From positions 558,001-622,000 of the forward strand of contig NZ_BIME01000001.1 of assembly GCF_004000925.1 (NCBI RefSeq): a DNA stretch of 64,000 nt, in the 5' to 3' direction. Of this stretch, positions 35,657-45,250 are shown piece by piece; the first letter of the stretch is position 1; every line of letters starts with the position of its first letter. The notes under the pieces are model-generated. The model was not told the origin of the DNA. It saw only the letters and a list, made by a program, of their open reading frames with translations, and did no database searches. The position numbers and the translations under genes were made by a program. This stretch comes from Paenibacillus illinoisensis NBRC 15959. GTDB taxonomy: Bacteria > Bacillota > Bacilli > Paenibacillales > Paenibacillaceae.

Positions 35657-35773
35657 AACGAGTAATTTCCCTTTCTTCATAGAAATAGAGATGAATGCTG
35701 TCCTCTTGATTTGATTATCACTTAACGGAAGTTTATTTTTTTGATATTGCGTGCGGTATTCAACTCTTTTCCA

Positions 35774-35815
35774 ATAAAAATAACACAACAAAGTCCCCTT
35801 GCATCAAGGGGACTT
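35774..35815 (-). terminator. terminator of the glg genes
   Basis: AAGTCCCCTT and AAGGGGACTT form a perfect ten-bp stem. The minus-strand tail is TGTTGTGTTATTTTT. It lies just after the glgP stop. Confidence 0.88.
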
Positions 35816-35835
35816 CATCTCCTGACTTATTTACC

Positions 35836-38268
35836 TCAGCCTTTCCAGTGTCCCGAAACCGGATGAATTCCCCAGATATCAGTAGCATATTCGCTAATAG
35901 TACGGTCACTGGAGAAGATACCGGATTGAGCCGTATTCAGAATCGTTTTATGTGACCAGCCGGGCACATCCCGATAAGCCTTATCAATGGCCGCGTGGGC
36001 ATCGGCATAGGCAGCAAAGTCACGCAATACAAAATACTCATCTCCATGTGCCAGCAAGGAATCATAGATATCCCAAAATTCGCCTTCCCGACAACAGAAC
36101 GGTCCTGGATGAACGAGCTGTTCTACCACTTCGCGAATGCGTTCATCCTGCTGTACAATTTCGTTAGGACGATAGCTGCCTGAACGATAATAATCCAGCA
36201 CTTCATCCGCTCGCAGACCGAAGATAAACATATTCTCTTCTCCAACCTGCTCAGCCATTTCCACATTAGCCCCATCCATCGTACCAATGGTTAACGCGCC
36301 GTTCATCATAAACTTCATATTGCCCGTACCTGAAGCTTCCTTCCCTGCAGTGGAGATCTGTTCACTGACGTCCGCGGCCGGAATAATTTTTTCGGCCAGA
36401 GAGACGGAATAATTTTCGAGGAAAAATACCTTCAGCCGGTCATTTACCGCCTTATCCTTGTTCACGGTATCCGCGACCGTGTTGATCAGCTTGATGATTT
36501 TCTTCGCAAAATAATAACTTGGTGCAGCCTTCGCTCCAAAGATGAATGTACGTGGAACGATATCGAATGACGAGTCATTCTTAAGACGGTTATACAGGTG
36601 CATGACATGTAAAATGTTCAGAAGCTGGCGCTTGTAGCCATGCAGCCTTTTCACCTGTACATCAAAAATGGAATCCGGGTTAACCGCCGTTCCGGTATGA
36701 TCCAAAATGTATGCCGCGAGCCGTTCCTTATTTTCGTGTTTAATGGACCTTAACTGCTGCTGGAATGATGCGTCGCCTGCAAATTCGGCGAGTTCATTCA
36801 ATCTGCCTGGCTCTGTCATCCATTCACTACCGATCGTATCGGTAATCAGATTGGACAGTTTGGGATTCGCATGCATTAACCAGCGACGATGTGTTATCCC
36901 GTTCGTTTTGTTGTTAAAACGCTCTGGATACAAGGCATAGAACGGCGCCATCTCCCGCTCCTTCAAGATTTCGGTATGCAATGCAGCGACACCATTAATG
37001 CTGTGACTGCCGACAATCGCCAGATGTGCCATACGAACCTGATCGTTCGCAATGATAGCCAAATGCTGAATACGCTCCTGTTCTCCCGGATAACGATCCA
37101 GAAGCATGCCGCAGAATCGCTTGTTTATCTCTTCAATGATCATATAAATGCGTGGCAGCAGCTTGCTGATCATGGACACCGGCCATTTCTCCAGCGCCTC
37201 ACTCAGCGTCGTATGATTGGTATAAGAAACGGTACGCGTTGTAATATCCCATGCTTCATCCCAACCATAACCCTTCACATCAATGAGAATGCGCATCAAT
37301 TCCGGAATGACCAGCGTCGGGTGGGTATCATTGATGTGGAATGCCACCTTGTCTGGTAACCGGTCATATGAGAGTTCCAGCTTGTTAAACGTACGCAATG
37401 CACTCTGCACGCCAGCAGAGCACATGAAGTATTGCTGTTTCAAGCGAAGCAGCTTGCCCTCGTACTGGGAATCGTCCGGGTACAGAAATTCGGAGATCGA
37501 TTCCACCGACCGGCTGTAATCCAGGTAACCGTAATAGTTCGAAGGGGTATCCATCGAGGTTTCCCTCTTCGGCTCTGCACTCCACAGGCGAAGCGTATTC
37601 ACATGCGGCTGACCGTATCCAAGAACCGGAATATCGTAGGGTACCGCAACGACGGATTCCGCATCCTTGGTTACAAAATGATAATGTCCGTCCTGCTCGT
37701 AGGCCTCTACCCGGCCCCAGAACTGAACCTCGACCTTTTTGTCTGGCCGTCTTACTTCCCATTCATTGCCCTTATCGAGCCAGTTGTCCGGAAGCTCTAC
37801 CTGATTGCCACCGATGATTTTTTGCTCAAACAATCCGTATTTGTACCGGATACCACAGCCATGGCCAGCGTAGCCGAGGGATGCGAGCGAGTCCAGAAAG
37901 CACGCAGCCAAACGGCCCAATCCGCCATTTCCCAGGCCGGCGTCCGATTCCTGTTCCTCAATGTCCTCCAATGAGAAGCCCAGCTCGGCGAGACTGTCGC
38001 GTACCAGTTCCAGTTCATTTACATTCAACAAATTGTTGCCCAGCAGACGTCCAATCAGGAATTCCAGCGAGAAGTAATATACCTGTTTATCCTGGCGCTG
38101 CTTGAATCCCTGATTCGACGCTGCCCAGTCCTGGCCCGCATACTCGCGAATCATGCTGCCCAGAACGTGATAGACGTCTTCGTTCGTAGCTTCTTCAAGT
38201 GGTTTGCCCAATTTGCTGACCAGATTCCGCCCAAATATACTCTTGAATGTTTCCTTGTTGTCAAACAA
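35836..38268 (-). CDS. glgP: glycogen phosphorylase
   Basis: This 810-residue enzyme releases glucose 1-phosphate from glycogen with phosphate. The N-terminal part has YYFSLEFLIGR and the glycine-rich DAGLGNGGLGRLA. The PLP-lysine is in EASGTGNMKFMMNGAL near residue 650. Length and motifs are normal. The start is TTG 38268 after GGGAGGAA at eight bases. It is the last gene of the glgC-glgD-glgP set. About 300 bp with a strong inverted repeat separates it from glgD, which may set a different expression level. Confidence 0.95.
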   Translation of the reverse strand: MFDNKETFKSIFGRNLVSKLGKPLEEATNEDVYHVLGSMIREYAGQDWAASNQGFKQRQDKQVYYFSLEFLIGRLLGNNLLNVNELELVRDSLAELGFSLEDIEEQESDAGLGNGGLGRLAACFLDSLASLGYAGHGCGIRYKYGLFEQKIIGGNQVELPDNWLDKGNEWEVRRPDKKVEVQFWGRVEAYEQDGHYHFVTKDAESVVAVPYDIPVLGYGQPHVNTLRLWSAEPKRETSMDTPSNYYGYLDYSRSVESISEFLYPDDSQYEGKLLRLKQQYFMCSAGVQSALRTFNKLELSYDRLPDKVAFHINDTHPTLVIPELMRILIDVKGYGWDEAWDITTRTVSYTNHTTLSEALEKWPVSMISKLLPRIYMIIEEINKRFCGMLLDRYPGEQERIQHLAIIANDQVRMAHLAIVGSHSINGVAALHTEILKEREMAPFYALYPERFNNKTNGITHRRWLMHANPKLSNLITDTIGSEWMTEPGRLNELAEFAGDASFQQQLRSIKHENKERLAAYILDHTGTAVNPDSIFDVQVKRLHGYKRQLLNILHVMHLYNRLKNDSSFDIVPRTFIFGAKAAPSYYFAKKIIKLINTVADTVNKDKAVNDRLKVFFLENYSVSLAEKIIPAADVSEQISTAGKEASGTGNMKFMMNGALTIGTMDGANVEMAEQVGEENMFIFGLRADEVLDYYRSGSYRPNEIVQQDERIREVVEQLVHPGPFCCREGEFWDIYDSLLAHGDEYFVLRDFAAYADAHAAIDKAYRDVPGWSHKTILNTAQSGIFSSDRTISEYATDIWGIHPVSGHWKG

Positions 38269-38377
38269 AAGCAGGTTCCTCCCGGTGAAATTCTGTAGGA
38301 TGGTTTATATCATACGCTTCACTGCTCAAATCCAGCAAGTGCCCGTTCCGGTTACGAATCGTTCTTCCGATCGCCGT

Positions 38378-38426
38378 TATCCCTGGATTTTTTCAACTTT
38401 TTAATAAGGTGAAAATCCAGGGATAA
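38378..38426. repeat. 16-bp inverted repeat between glgD and glgP
   Basis: TTATCCCTGGATTTT and AAAATCCAGGGATAA form a strong stem with a loop of about 17 bases. No T run follows on the minus strand, so it is not a standard terminator. It lies in the leader of glgP, about 110 bp before the TTG start. The rest of 38269-38567 holds no gene that I can support. Confidence 0.75.
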
Positions 38427-38567
38427 ATGCGAACGCTTTGCTTCTCCAGAATCGACTTCGTCCCCTTCACTACTTCTGCTCTTCCTGCTTGAGCATTGCA
38501 ATTTCGCGTATAACCATCCTTCAGAATTTTTATTTTATTTATAGATGATATCGGTTAACAGCAGGTA

Positions 38568-39671
38568 TTAGATAATAGTACTCTTAGCCAAGATATACGG
38601 GTTCGACGGGTCCCCGATGAGCGTCTGTCCACCAGTCAGTTTCACGTCTTTGTCCAGAATGACATTCTCCAGTACCGCATCTTCACCGATGTAACATTTC
38701 TGCATGATAATTGAGCCTTTAATTCTGGCTCCCTTCGCTACCTGCACTCCCCTGAACAAAATGCTGTTCTCCACTTCTCCGCCCACAATACATCCATTGG
38801 CAAGCAGTGAATGTTTGACCTCGGCCGTGTCGAGGTATTTCGCAGGTGCCTCGTATTTAATCTTGGTCTGCACGGGTTCTTCTCTGAAAAGTTGATCATA
38901 CAGCCCCGTATTCAACAGCTCCATACTGTTGCGATAATAACTGTCAATGGAATTAATCACGGCATGATAGCCCTCATAAGCATAGGCCGCAATGTTTAAA
39001 CCATCCGGATTTTTCTGTATGACATCACGGAAGAAATGGCTCTCGCCATGATCAATGCAGCGCTGGACCTGACGCAGGAACAACTCCTTTTTCATGATGA
39101 AAATTTCTGTATATATATTCGGGTGATCGGCGCTTTGGTGAATGTCCACCACATTACCGTTCCCGTCATGTTCAACTTTGACACAGGCATCGTGCTCAGG
39201 CAGCAGTTGATCCACTCTTTTGCAAATCAGCGTCACGTCTGCTCCCTTATTCACATGATATTGATAGGCATCCTGCAAATCTACTTTGGTCACATGCCGA
39301 CTGCCGGCATGAACCACATATTCACCCGAACCGCGGTGAAAGAAATCAAGATTGTTGTGAAAATGCTGCAAATCCCCCTGTGACGTATCCGTTGGATCAT
39401 TCCAGTCCGGCGGCAAGATGAACATGCCTCCATGTTTGCGATCCAGATCCCAGGGTTTGCCGTCACTCAGGTGATCCATTAACGAACGGTATTTGCGGCG
39501 GACAAATACCCCAATACTCTCTATGCCCGCATTCATCATATTGGATAATACAAAGTCGATTAGACGGTAACGGCCGGCGTAAGGAACCGCGGCTCCGCAG
39601 CGAAAGTACGTCAATTCCTTCAATTCCTCAAGTTCATGATCAAGGTTAATAACACCGATTAATGGTTTCAT
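38568..39671 (-). CDS. glgD: glucose-1-phosphate adenylyltransferase subunit GlgD
   Basis: This 367-residue GlgC homologue is the regulatory or partner subunit of ADP-glucose pyrophosphorylase. The nucleotidyltransferase part opens with GVINLDHELEELKELT, where active GlgC has the GGQGKRL loop, so the catalytic loop is lost, as usual in GlgD. A left-handed beta-helix follows. ATG 39671 (MKPLIGVINL) is preferred to the GTG three codons upstream, which is only two bases from AAAGGA. glgC ends 26 bp before. Confidence 0.93.
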   Translation of the reverse strand: MKPLIGVINLDHELEELKELTYFRCGAAVPYAGRYRLIDFVLSNMMNAGIESIGVFVRRKYRSLMDHLSDGKPWDLDRKHGGMFILPPDWNDPTDTSQGDLQHFHNNLDFFHRGSGEYVVHAGSRHVTKVDLQDAYQYHVNKGADVTLICKRVDQLLPEHDACVKVEHDGNGNVVDIHQSADHPNIYTEIFIMKKELFLRQVQRCIDHGESHFFRDVIQKNPDGLNIAAYAYEGYHAVINSIDSYYRNSMELLNTGLYDQLFREEPVQTKIKYEAPAKYLDTAEVKHSLLANGCIVGGEVENSILFRGVQVAKGARIKGSIIMQKCYIGEDAVLENVILDKDVKLTGGQTLIGDPSNPYILAKSTII

Positions 39672-39697
39672 CGCATGCACCGTCCTTTGGGCTCAGA

Positions 39698-40870
39698 TTA
39701 GACTTTAGTTGTCATTCCCTGTTGAAGCTGACGTTCCAATTCTTCATGGTCCACAAGCAATACGTCACTTTCATCCTCAGGCGCAGGGGATAGGTAGGTT
39801 CCATCCGGAATGACCAGCCCTTCCGCAATGATCGCTCTGTGAATGTGCACATTCTTCCCGATCTTCACCCGTGGCATGACGACAGAATCAATGACGGAAC
39901 TGTGCTCTCCAACCTCCACCCCGTAGAACAGTATGGAGTGGTTAACCTCTCCATGTACGATACTGCCTTCACTTATAATGCAATTCCGCACCTTGGCTGC
40001 AGGTGAAATATACTGTGCCGGCTGATTCGGATTACGGGTGTAAATGCGCCAATTGGGATCATTCAGGTTGAGCGGTGTCTCCTCATCCAGCAGATCCATG
40101 TTGGACTCCCACAAACTGCGGATGGTACCTACGTCTTTCCAATAGCCTTCAAAAGGATAAGCGTATAAGGATTTTTCATTTTCAAGCAATAAGGGAATGA
40201 TGTCTTTGCCAAAGTCGTATGAGGTGGATGCCTGTTGTTCGTCCTGAATCAGGAAACGTTTCAGTACATCCCACTTGAAGAGATAGATACCCATGGAAGC
40301 AAGTGTGCTTTTGGGTTCAGGAGGCTTTTCTTCGAATTCGTAGATGCGGTAATCATCGTGGGTGTTAAGCAGCCCAAACCGGCTGGCTTCTTCGAGCGGA
40401 ACATCAATGACCGATATGGTGCAATCCGCGTCCTTTTCCTTGTGATACCTGAGCATTTTTTCATAATCCATTTTGTAAATGTGGTCCCCTGAAAGGATAA
40501 GTACATGCTCTGGATCGAATTGTTCAATAAAATTCAGGTTGCGGTAAATCGCATCTGCTGTGCCTCGGTACCAGTTACTACCGTCTTCACGTTCATGCGG
40601 TGGAAGGACGTATACCCCGCCATTTTTGCGGTCCAGATCCCAATCGCTGCCGATGCCGATGTAGGAGTGCAGTACCAGAGGTTCGTATTGTGTCAGTACA
40701 CCAACGGTATCAATGCCTGAATTGGAGCAGTTGCTTAGAGGAAAATCAATAATCCGGTATGTCCCGCCAAAATATACAGCTGGCTTCGCCAGTGATTTGG
40801 TCAACCCTTTTAACCTTTTGCCTTGCCCTCCTGCGAGCAGCATCGCTACAACTTCTTTTTTTGCCATCAT
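39698..40870 (-). CDS. glgC: glucose-1-phosphate adenylyltransferase
   Basis: This 390-residue enzyme makes ADP-glucose from ATP and glucose 1-phosphate, the first step of glycogen synthesis. The catalytic loop [14 protein letters not shown] is intact, with KPAVYFGG, the [10 protein letters not shown] metal site, and the FEEKP sugar-binding segment. A C-terminal beta-helix with YISPAAKV repeats follows. GGAGGAGG lies five bases before ATG 40870; the adjacent ATG 40867 is also possible. An ATG seven codons upstream lies before the site. It is first of glgC-glgD-glgP. Glycogen synthase (glgA) and branching enzyme (glgB) are not in the window. Confidence 0.95.
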   Translation of the reverse strand: MMAKKEVVAMLLAGGQGKRLKGLTKSLAKPAVYFGGTYRIIDFPLSNCSNSGIDTVGVLTQYEPLVLHSYIGIGSDWDLDRKNGGVYVLPPHEREDGSNWYRGTADAIYRNLNFIEQFDPEHVLILSGDHIYKMDYEKMLRYHKEKDADCTISVIDVPLEEASRFGLLNTHDDYRIYEFEEKPPEPKSTLASMGIYLFKWDVLKRFLIQDEQQASTSYDFGKDIIPLLLENEKSLYAYPFEGYWKDVGTIRSLWESNMDLLDEETPLNLNDPNWRIYTRNPNQPAQYISPAAKVRNCIISEGSIVHGEVNHSILFYGVEVGEHSSVIDSVVMPRVKIGKNVHIHRAIIAEGLVIPDGTYLSPAPEDESDVLLVDHEELERQLQQGMTTKV

Positions 40871-41335
40871 TACAGCCTCCTCCACGCGCATTCTTTCTGG
40901 TACATTTCAGAGCCCATAATCCATATTCTGTTGTTTGGACGCTGTTGTCATGATTAGGAGCACGCTGTACAGACAAACCATATCCATTGATATCGCAATC
41001 TCGCCCGAGACTGTAGCGGAACGTAATTCATTGTATGTCTGAGTAGGATGATCATTACAGAGTAGCCTTGACTTGCCGTGCAGAGGTGATTGGTGGAATT
41101 GAAATTAAGATGTACCCCGTGAGAAATGCAATCCATTATCCCTAATTAACATTAAACACGAAACGGGCTGGGGAATCTTGCTAGGAAACGTAAGACAAAA
41201 GTTCAGGCTGAAATCACTCCTTTTTGATGCTGCTGTGATTAGATTATTGTATTCGCTGTAGGGATTCAAAATCCTTTTGCTTTTGTACGATTGATTAAAA
41301 TGGAAAAATAAGTAACTTCCCACCTTGGGACATGA
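40871..41335. other. gene-free region upstream of glgC
   Basis: About 465 bp hold no ORF with a ribosome site or recognisable protein. The glgC promoter should be here. Several short minus-strand frames have poor, low-complexity translations. No clear promoter or riboswitch was seen. Confidence 0.5.
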
Positions 41336-41360
41336 CAAAAAGCCAGGACTGTGCCCGGCT
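41336..41360 (-). terminator. probable terminator of the alcohol dehydrogenase gene
   Basis: On the minus strand AGCCGGG and CCTGGCT form a seven-bp stem with one mismatch, followed by TTTTTG. It is 58 bp after the stop at 41419. Confidence 0.62.
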
Positions 41361-41418
41361 CATCGCCAGCTCATTTATCGTTTGTGAAAAAATACTGTTC
41401 ATCGTGTTGTACTCGTAT

Positions 41419-42570
41419 CTATATAATTTTGCGAAAAAGCTCCATCACTTCTTCTCTCGAAGGCTTATACGGATTGCCGGGGGCACAGGCGTCTTTCATC
41501 GCATTATCTGCAAGCAGCTCGAGATCAGGATCCGTCACGCCCAGCTCGGACAATTTCTCGGGAATGCCCACTTCCCTGGAGAGCTGGCGAATAGCGTCAA
41601 TGACATACATGGAGCACTCTTCATCACTCTTATCCTTCACATTCATGCCGATGGCTTTGGCGATATGTCGGAATTTGCCGGGCACATGCTTCGCGTTCAT
41701 CTCCTCCACATAAGGGAGCAGCATGGCGTTACATACGCCGTGCGGCAGATCGTACACCCCTCCAAGTTGATGTGCCATGGCATGCACATAGCCGAGACCC
41801 GCATTATTAAAAGCCATTCCTCCCAAGAAGCATGCATAGGTCATGTGCTCCCTGGCTTCAAGGTCGCTCCCGTCTCTGACCGCTCGTGGCAAATACTCAA
41901 AAATCAGTTCAACCGCTGCTGCAGCTGTCGCACTGGTCACTGTGAATCCGCCAGGCGTCACCATCGCTTCCACCGCATGGGTCAGAGCATCCATGCCTGT
42001 TGCAGCTGTCAGACTGGCTGGCTTGCTGAGCATCAATTCCGGATCGTTCACTGACAGAGAGACCAGACTGTTTCGATCCACCATTACCATTTTCACCTTG
42101 CGTTCCTCATCCGTAATCACGTAATTAATGGTCACCTCACTCGATGTACCTGCAGTCGTATTGATCGCTACAAGCGGTACAGACTTATGATGCGATTGAT
42201 GCAATCCTTCGTAGTCCCGAATATGTCCACCATTGGTAGCAACAATGCCGATGGCTTTCGCTGCGTCCTGAGGTGAACCTCCGCCGATCGATATAATGGC
42301 ATCACAGTCATGTTCCTGATACACTTTGAGACCTTCATGCACATTTTGACACGTAGGATTGGGCTGTATTTCATCATATACCACGTAGTCTAGCCCTGAT
42401 TTTCTTAATATAGACAGTACTTGCTCAGCTACACCGGAAGAGATCAGCTGCCGATCGCTAACAACCAGTGCTTTGCGAATATCCATGTCCTGAATCATCT
42501 TGCCTGCTTCCTGTAAACATCCCCTGCCCATCAAGTTCACGGGCGGAACATAATAAGCATGTGTTGCCAT
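41419..42570 (-). CDS. iron-containing alcohol dehydrogenase
   Basis: This 383-residue NAD(P)-dependent group III dehydrogenase is of the FucO/YiaY/methanol dehydrogenase type. GGGSPQDAAKAI binds the dinucleotide. Metal ligands are seen in MDALTHAVEA (Asp and His) and in GYVHAMAHQLGGVYDLPHGVCNA-type histidines. Length is normal. CAGGAGG lies upstream of ATG 42570. A cre-like palindrome sits 47 bp upstream, which suggests carbon catabolite control. The alcohol or aldehyde used is unknown. Confidence 0.93.
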   Translation of the reverse strand: MATHAYYVPPVNLMGRGCLQEAGKMIQDMDIRKALVVSDRQLISSGVAEQVLSILRKSGLDYVVYDEIQPNPTCQNVHEGLKVYQEHDCDAIISIGGGSPQDAAKAIGIVATNGGHIRDYEGLHQSHHKSVPLVAINTTAGTSSEVTINYVITDEERKVKMVMVDRNSLVSLSVNDPELMLSKPASLTAATGMDALTHAVEAMVTPGGFTVTSATAAAAVELIFEYLPRAVRDGSDLEAREHMTYACFLGGMAFNNAGLGYVHAMAHQLGGVYDLPHGVCNAMLLPYVEEMNAKHVPGKFRHIAKAIGMNVKDKSDEECSMYVIDAIRQLSREVGIPEKLSELGVTDPDLELLADNAMKDACAPGNPYKPSREEVMELFRKII

Positions 42571-42616
42571 CTGAACCAGCCTCCTGTAACCCCTGATTTA
42601 CTGTCTTTATTGTAAC

Positions 42617-42630
42617 TGAATCCGTTTTCA
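42617..42630. promoter_or_regulatory. cre-like CcpA site
   Basis: TGAATCCGTTTTCA differs from the TGWAANCGNTNWCA consensus at one position and is palindromic. It lies between a TACAAT -10-like box and the weak -35 region of the dehydrogenase gene. Confidence 0.45.
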
Positions 42631-42744
42631 GATATAGTGAAATAAATCACATTCAGTGCAAAAATGTAACACTTCCGTACACCTTGTGCTTGCCTTGCCC
42701 TTGGCCCGCTCCTTCCTTCTACTTTCACAAGTTATAGCTGCACG

Positions 42745-42785
42745 CAAAAAAACGGCCTGAAACCAGAGGTTTCAAAGCCGCTTTT
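42745..42785 (-). terminator. terminator of the oligoendopeptidase gene
   Basis: On the minus strand, AAAAAGCGGC-TTTGAAACC and GGTTTCA-GGCCG pair and are followed by TTTTTTT. Confidence 0.88.
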
Positions 42786-42858
42786 TATGAATGTTGTCAT
42801 CCTATCATTTACCATCAACATGGTATGGACGATTGGTATCTGTTTGCACAAAACTTGC

Positions 42859-44553
42859 TTACAGAGCTTTATCGTCTACCCCATCCAGCCACGCTTCAAT
42901 ATCACCGATTACAGAAGAGACACAGCCATCCTCAAACGGGGAATTCAGACCAGCCAGTTCAACCAATCCTGTGAATGAGAGGCTTCCTCCCGCTTTGCAC
43001 AGGGTCAGATAGTCGGCCCATGCAGACTTCATATCCTCGTTACTGCGTTTCCAGAACTGGAAGGCACAGATCTGAGCCAGCGTGTAGTCGATGTAATAGA
43101 ACGGCGAGGAGAAAATGTGCCCCTGCTTATGCCAGAATCCACCTTGCTCCAGATAGGCATTATCCTTGTAGTTGATGTGTGGCAGGTACGTTTTCTCAAT
43201 GTTGCGCCATGCCTGTTTACGCTCAGTCGGTGTTGCATCCGGGTTGGCATAGACGAAATGCTGGAATTCATCCACGGCAACGCCATAAGGAATAAAGAGC
43301 AAACCGGAGGACAGGTGATCAAACTTGTATTTGTCCGTATCTTCCTTGAAGAACAATTCCATCCACGGCCATGTGAAAAATTCCATGCTCATGGAATGAA
43401 TCTCTGCCGATTCATAAGTCGGCCAGTTGTATTCCGGCACCTCAAAGTGACGGCTCTCATACACCTGGAACGCGTGACCGGCTTCGTGTGTCAGGACATC
43501 GATATCCCCGGATGTACCGTTAAAGTTCGAGAAAATAAATGGTACTTTATAATCATTCAGGAAGGTGCAATATCCACCGCCCTGCTTGCCCTTTTTACTA
43601 ACCAAATCCATCAGTTCGTTCTCCGTCATCATCTGGAAGAACGTATCCGTCTCAGGGGACAGCTCAGCGTACATTTTTTTACCATTCTCAATAATCCAGT
43701 CCGGATCCCCTTTAGGAGTCGGGTTACCTGTCTTGAAGCTGAAGCCCTGGTCATAAAAATAGAGCGTATCTACATCGATCCGGCTGCGCTGACGCTCTCT
43801 GAGCTTTGTAGCCACAGGCACAATATAATCACGAACCTGCGCTCTGAAATTGGCAACCATTTCCGCGTTATAATCGGTACGATTCATGCGATCATAACCA
43901 AGTTCCACATAGGATGGATATCCTAATTTTTTGGCAATTTGCGTACGTACTTTTACAAGCTCATCGTAAATGCGGTCAAATTCCGCTTCGTGCTCAGCCA
44001 TGAACGTATATCTTGCTTCCGAAGCGCGTTCCCGCATGGAACGATCTGTAGACAGTTCAAACGGATGCAGCTGTGGCAAGGTACGTTCTTCGCCTTCAAA
44101 CGGAATTTTTGCGGAAGCAATCAATTGATTGTATTCCGTGGACAGCTTGTTCTCTTTTTGAAGATCCTCGATAATTTCCGGGCTGAAGGTCTTCAAGGAC
44201 TGTTCTGCCAGCTGGAACAGCTGAGTTCCCCATTTTTGCTCCAGTTCTGCACGGAATTTCGAATTCACCAGTGCCCGGTAATAATCGGTGATGTACTCTT
44301 GAATAATCGGGGAGCTTTCATCCAGAAATTCGTTTTCAGCTTTGTAGAACGTATCATTCGTGTCAATCGAGTGACGGATATAGACCAGTTGCGCCATAGT
44401 CTCAAAATCACTTCGCAATGCGTTAATCTGATCCATAAATCCGCTTTGCTCATCCACCGTAGCCGCAGCTTCGAAACCTTTCAACAGCTCACGGAAAGAT
44501 GTTTTGATTTTTTCCAGATCGGGACGTGTATACGTATATTCACTAAATTTCAT
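42859..44553 (-). CDS. M3-family oligoendopeptidase (PepF type)
   Basis: This 564-residue cytoplasmic zinc peptidase degrades short peptides. The zinc site is HEAGHAFQVYES (HExxH), with the second glutamate further on in the SAEIHSMSME region, as in the M3 family. Length matches the shorter PepF/M3B group. It is a single-gene unit with a strong terminator. The start ATG 44553 is preceded by an A/G-rich sequence (AGGAAAGGG). Confidence 0.94.
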   Translation of the reverse strand: MKFSEYTYTRPDLEKIKTSFRELLKGFEAAATVDEQSGFMDQINALRSDFETMAQLVYIRHSIDTNDTFYKAENEFLDESSPIIQEYITDYYRALVNSKFRAELEQKWGTQLFQLAEQSLKTFSPEIIEDLQKENKLSTEYNQLIASAKIPFEGEERTLPQLHPFELSTDRSMRERASEARYTFMAEHEAEFDRIYDELVKVRTQIAKKLGYPSYVELGYDRMNRTDYNAEMVANFRAQVRDYIVPVATKLRERQRSRIDVDTLYFYDQGFSFKTGNPTPKGDPDWIIENGKKMYAELSPETDTFFQMMTENELMDLVSKKGKQGGGYCTFLNDYKVPFIFSNFNGTSGDIDVLTHEAGHAFQVYESRHFEVPEYNWPTYESAEIHSMSMEFFTWPWMELFFKEDTDKYKFDHLSSGLLFIPYGVAVDEFQHFVYANPDATPTERKQAWRNIEKTYLPHINYKDNAYLEQGGFWHKQGHIFSSPFYYIDYTLAQICAFQFWKRSNEDMKSAWADYLTLCKAGGSLSFTGLVELAGLNSPFEDGCVSSVIGDIEAWLDGVDDKAL

Positions 44554-44780
44554 TTATGTACACCCTTTCCTGTTAGGCATATTTCGGGAAATATCCCGAG
44601 TTGGACTAATCCCTATTATACAAAAGAGCAGCCTAAAAATCCCATCTTTACGAAAAATATTTGTCCATCGGTCAAATTGTGCGACACCTTTCGTTATATA
44701 TATTACGCGCTTATGTAAGGTACAAACTTATATGTAAGTAACGTATTGTACAGAACAACAGGATAACATCTTGCCAAAAC

Positions 44781-44812
44781 AAATAAACCTGCCTCGCAAA
44801 CGCGCGAAGCAA
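44781..44812 (-). terminator. probable terminator of the 30-residue peptide gene
   Basis: GCTTCGC and GCGAGGC, with one G-T pair, form a stem on the minus strand. The tail AGGTTTATTTGTTTT is T-rich. It lies 37 bp after the peptide's stop codon. Confidence 0.5.
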
Positions 44813-44848
44813 GCTTATGGCTTGTCTCATGTCCATGTCATTTATGGT

Positions 44849-44941
44849 TTAGCTATTGTCTTTGTCAAGAATCTGAAAGAACCAGCCCATTCCGATCATT
44901 CCCACAACCATTACTGCAATTAGAATAATGATGTATGTCAT
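44849..44941 (-). CDS. 30-residue single-helix membrane peptide
   Basis: A very short gene encodes 30 residues. It begins MTYIIILIAVMVV, runs on as one hydrophobic helix with three GM or GxG steps (GMIGMGW), and ends in a polar FQILDKDNS tail. GGGAGGGG lies seven bases before the ATG. The terminator-like hairpin follows closely. Small proteins like this often stabilise or regulate membrane complexes, but no partner is evident. The gene lies in the gap between the peptidase gene and the DUF3153-like lipoprotein. I cannot name a family. Confidence 0.65.
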   Translation of the reverse strand: MTYIIILIAVMVVGMIGMGWFFQILDKDNS

Positions 44942-45250
44942 GAATGTACCCCTCCCTGCATCCGATTGATCAACATACTATTTACAGTTTACACGGTGAA
45001 ACGCCTTTTGAATTGTCCTAACATTGACAAAAATACGACATCTTTAATTTTAACATAAACTATTATTGCACAACCGTCGGATTGGCATCCAAAGTTCAAA
45101 GTGAACTTCCTGCAGACGGCATGACTTACCAGAAGTTTCATCCGTCATATTTCCGGTGTATACTATAAATCTATGATTAATAAGTAATGGCTTGAATGCA
45201 GCTTGTAGCATGGACTTATGCAAATCGCTTACGTAGAAAGGTTGAAATCA
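44942..45250. other. gene-free region between divergent genes
   Basis: About 309 bp lie between the 30-residue peptide gene and the lipoprotein gene. TATACT near 45158 could be the -10 box of the lipoprotein gene, with a poor -35. Nothing else is recognisable. Confidence 0.4.

Noticed and set aside
41105..41338. 77-residue minus-strand frame upstream of glgC
   Set aside because: No ribosome site, low-complexity translation, and no family.
43117..44718. Two plus-strand frames of 269 and 259 residues opposite the oligoendopeptidase gene
   Set aside because: They are shadows of the peptidase codon pattern, lacking ribosome sites and family features.
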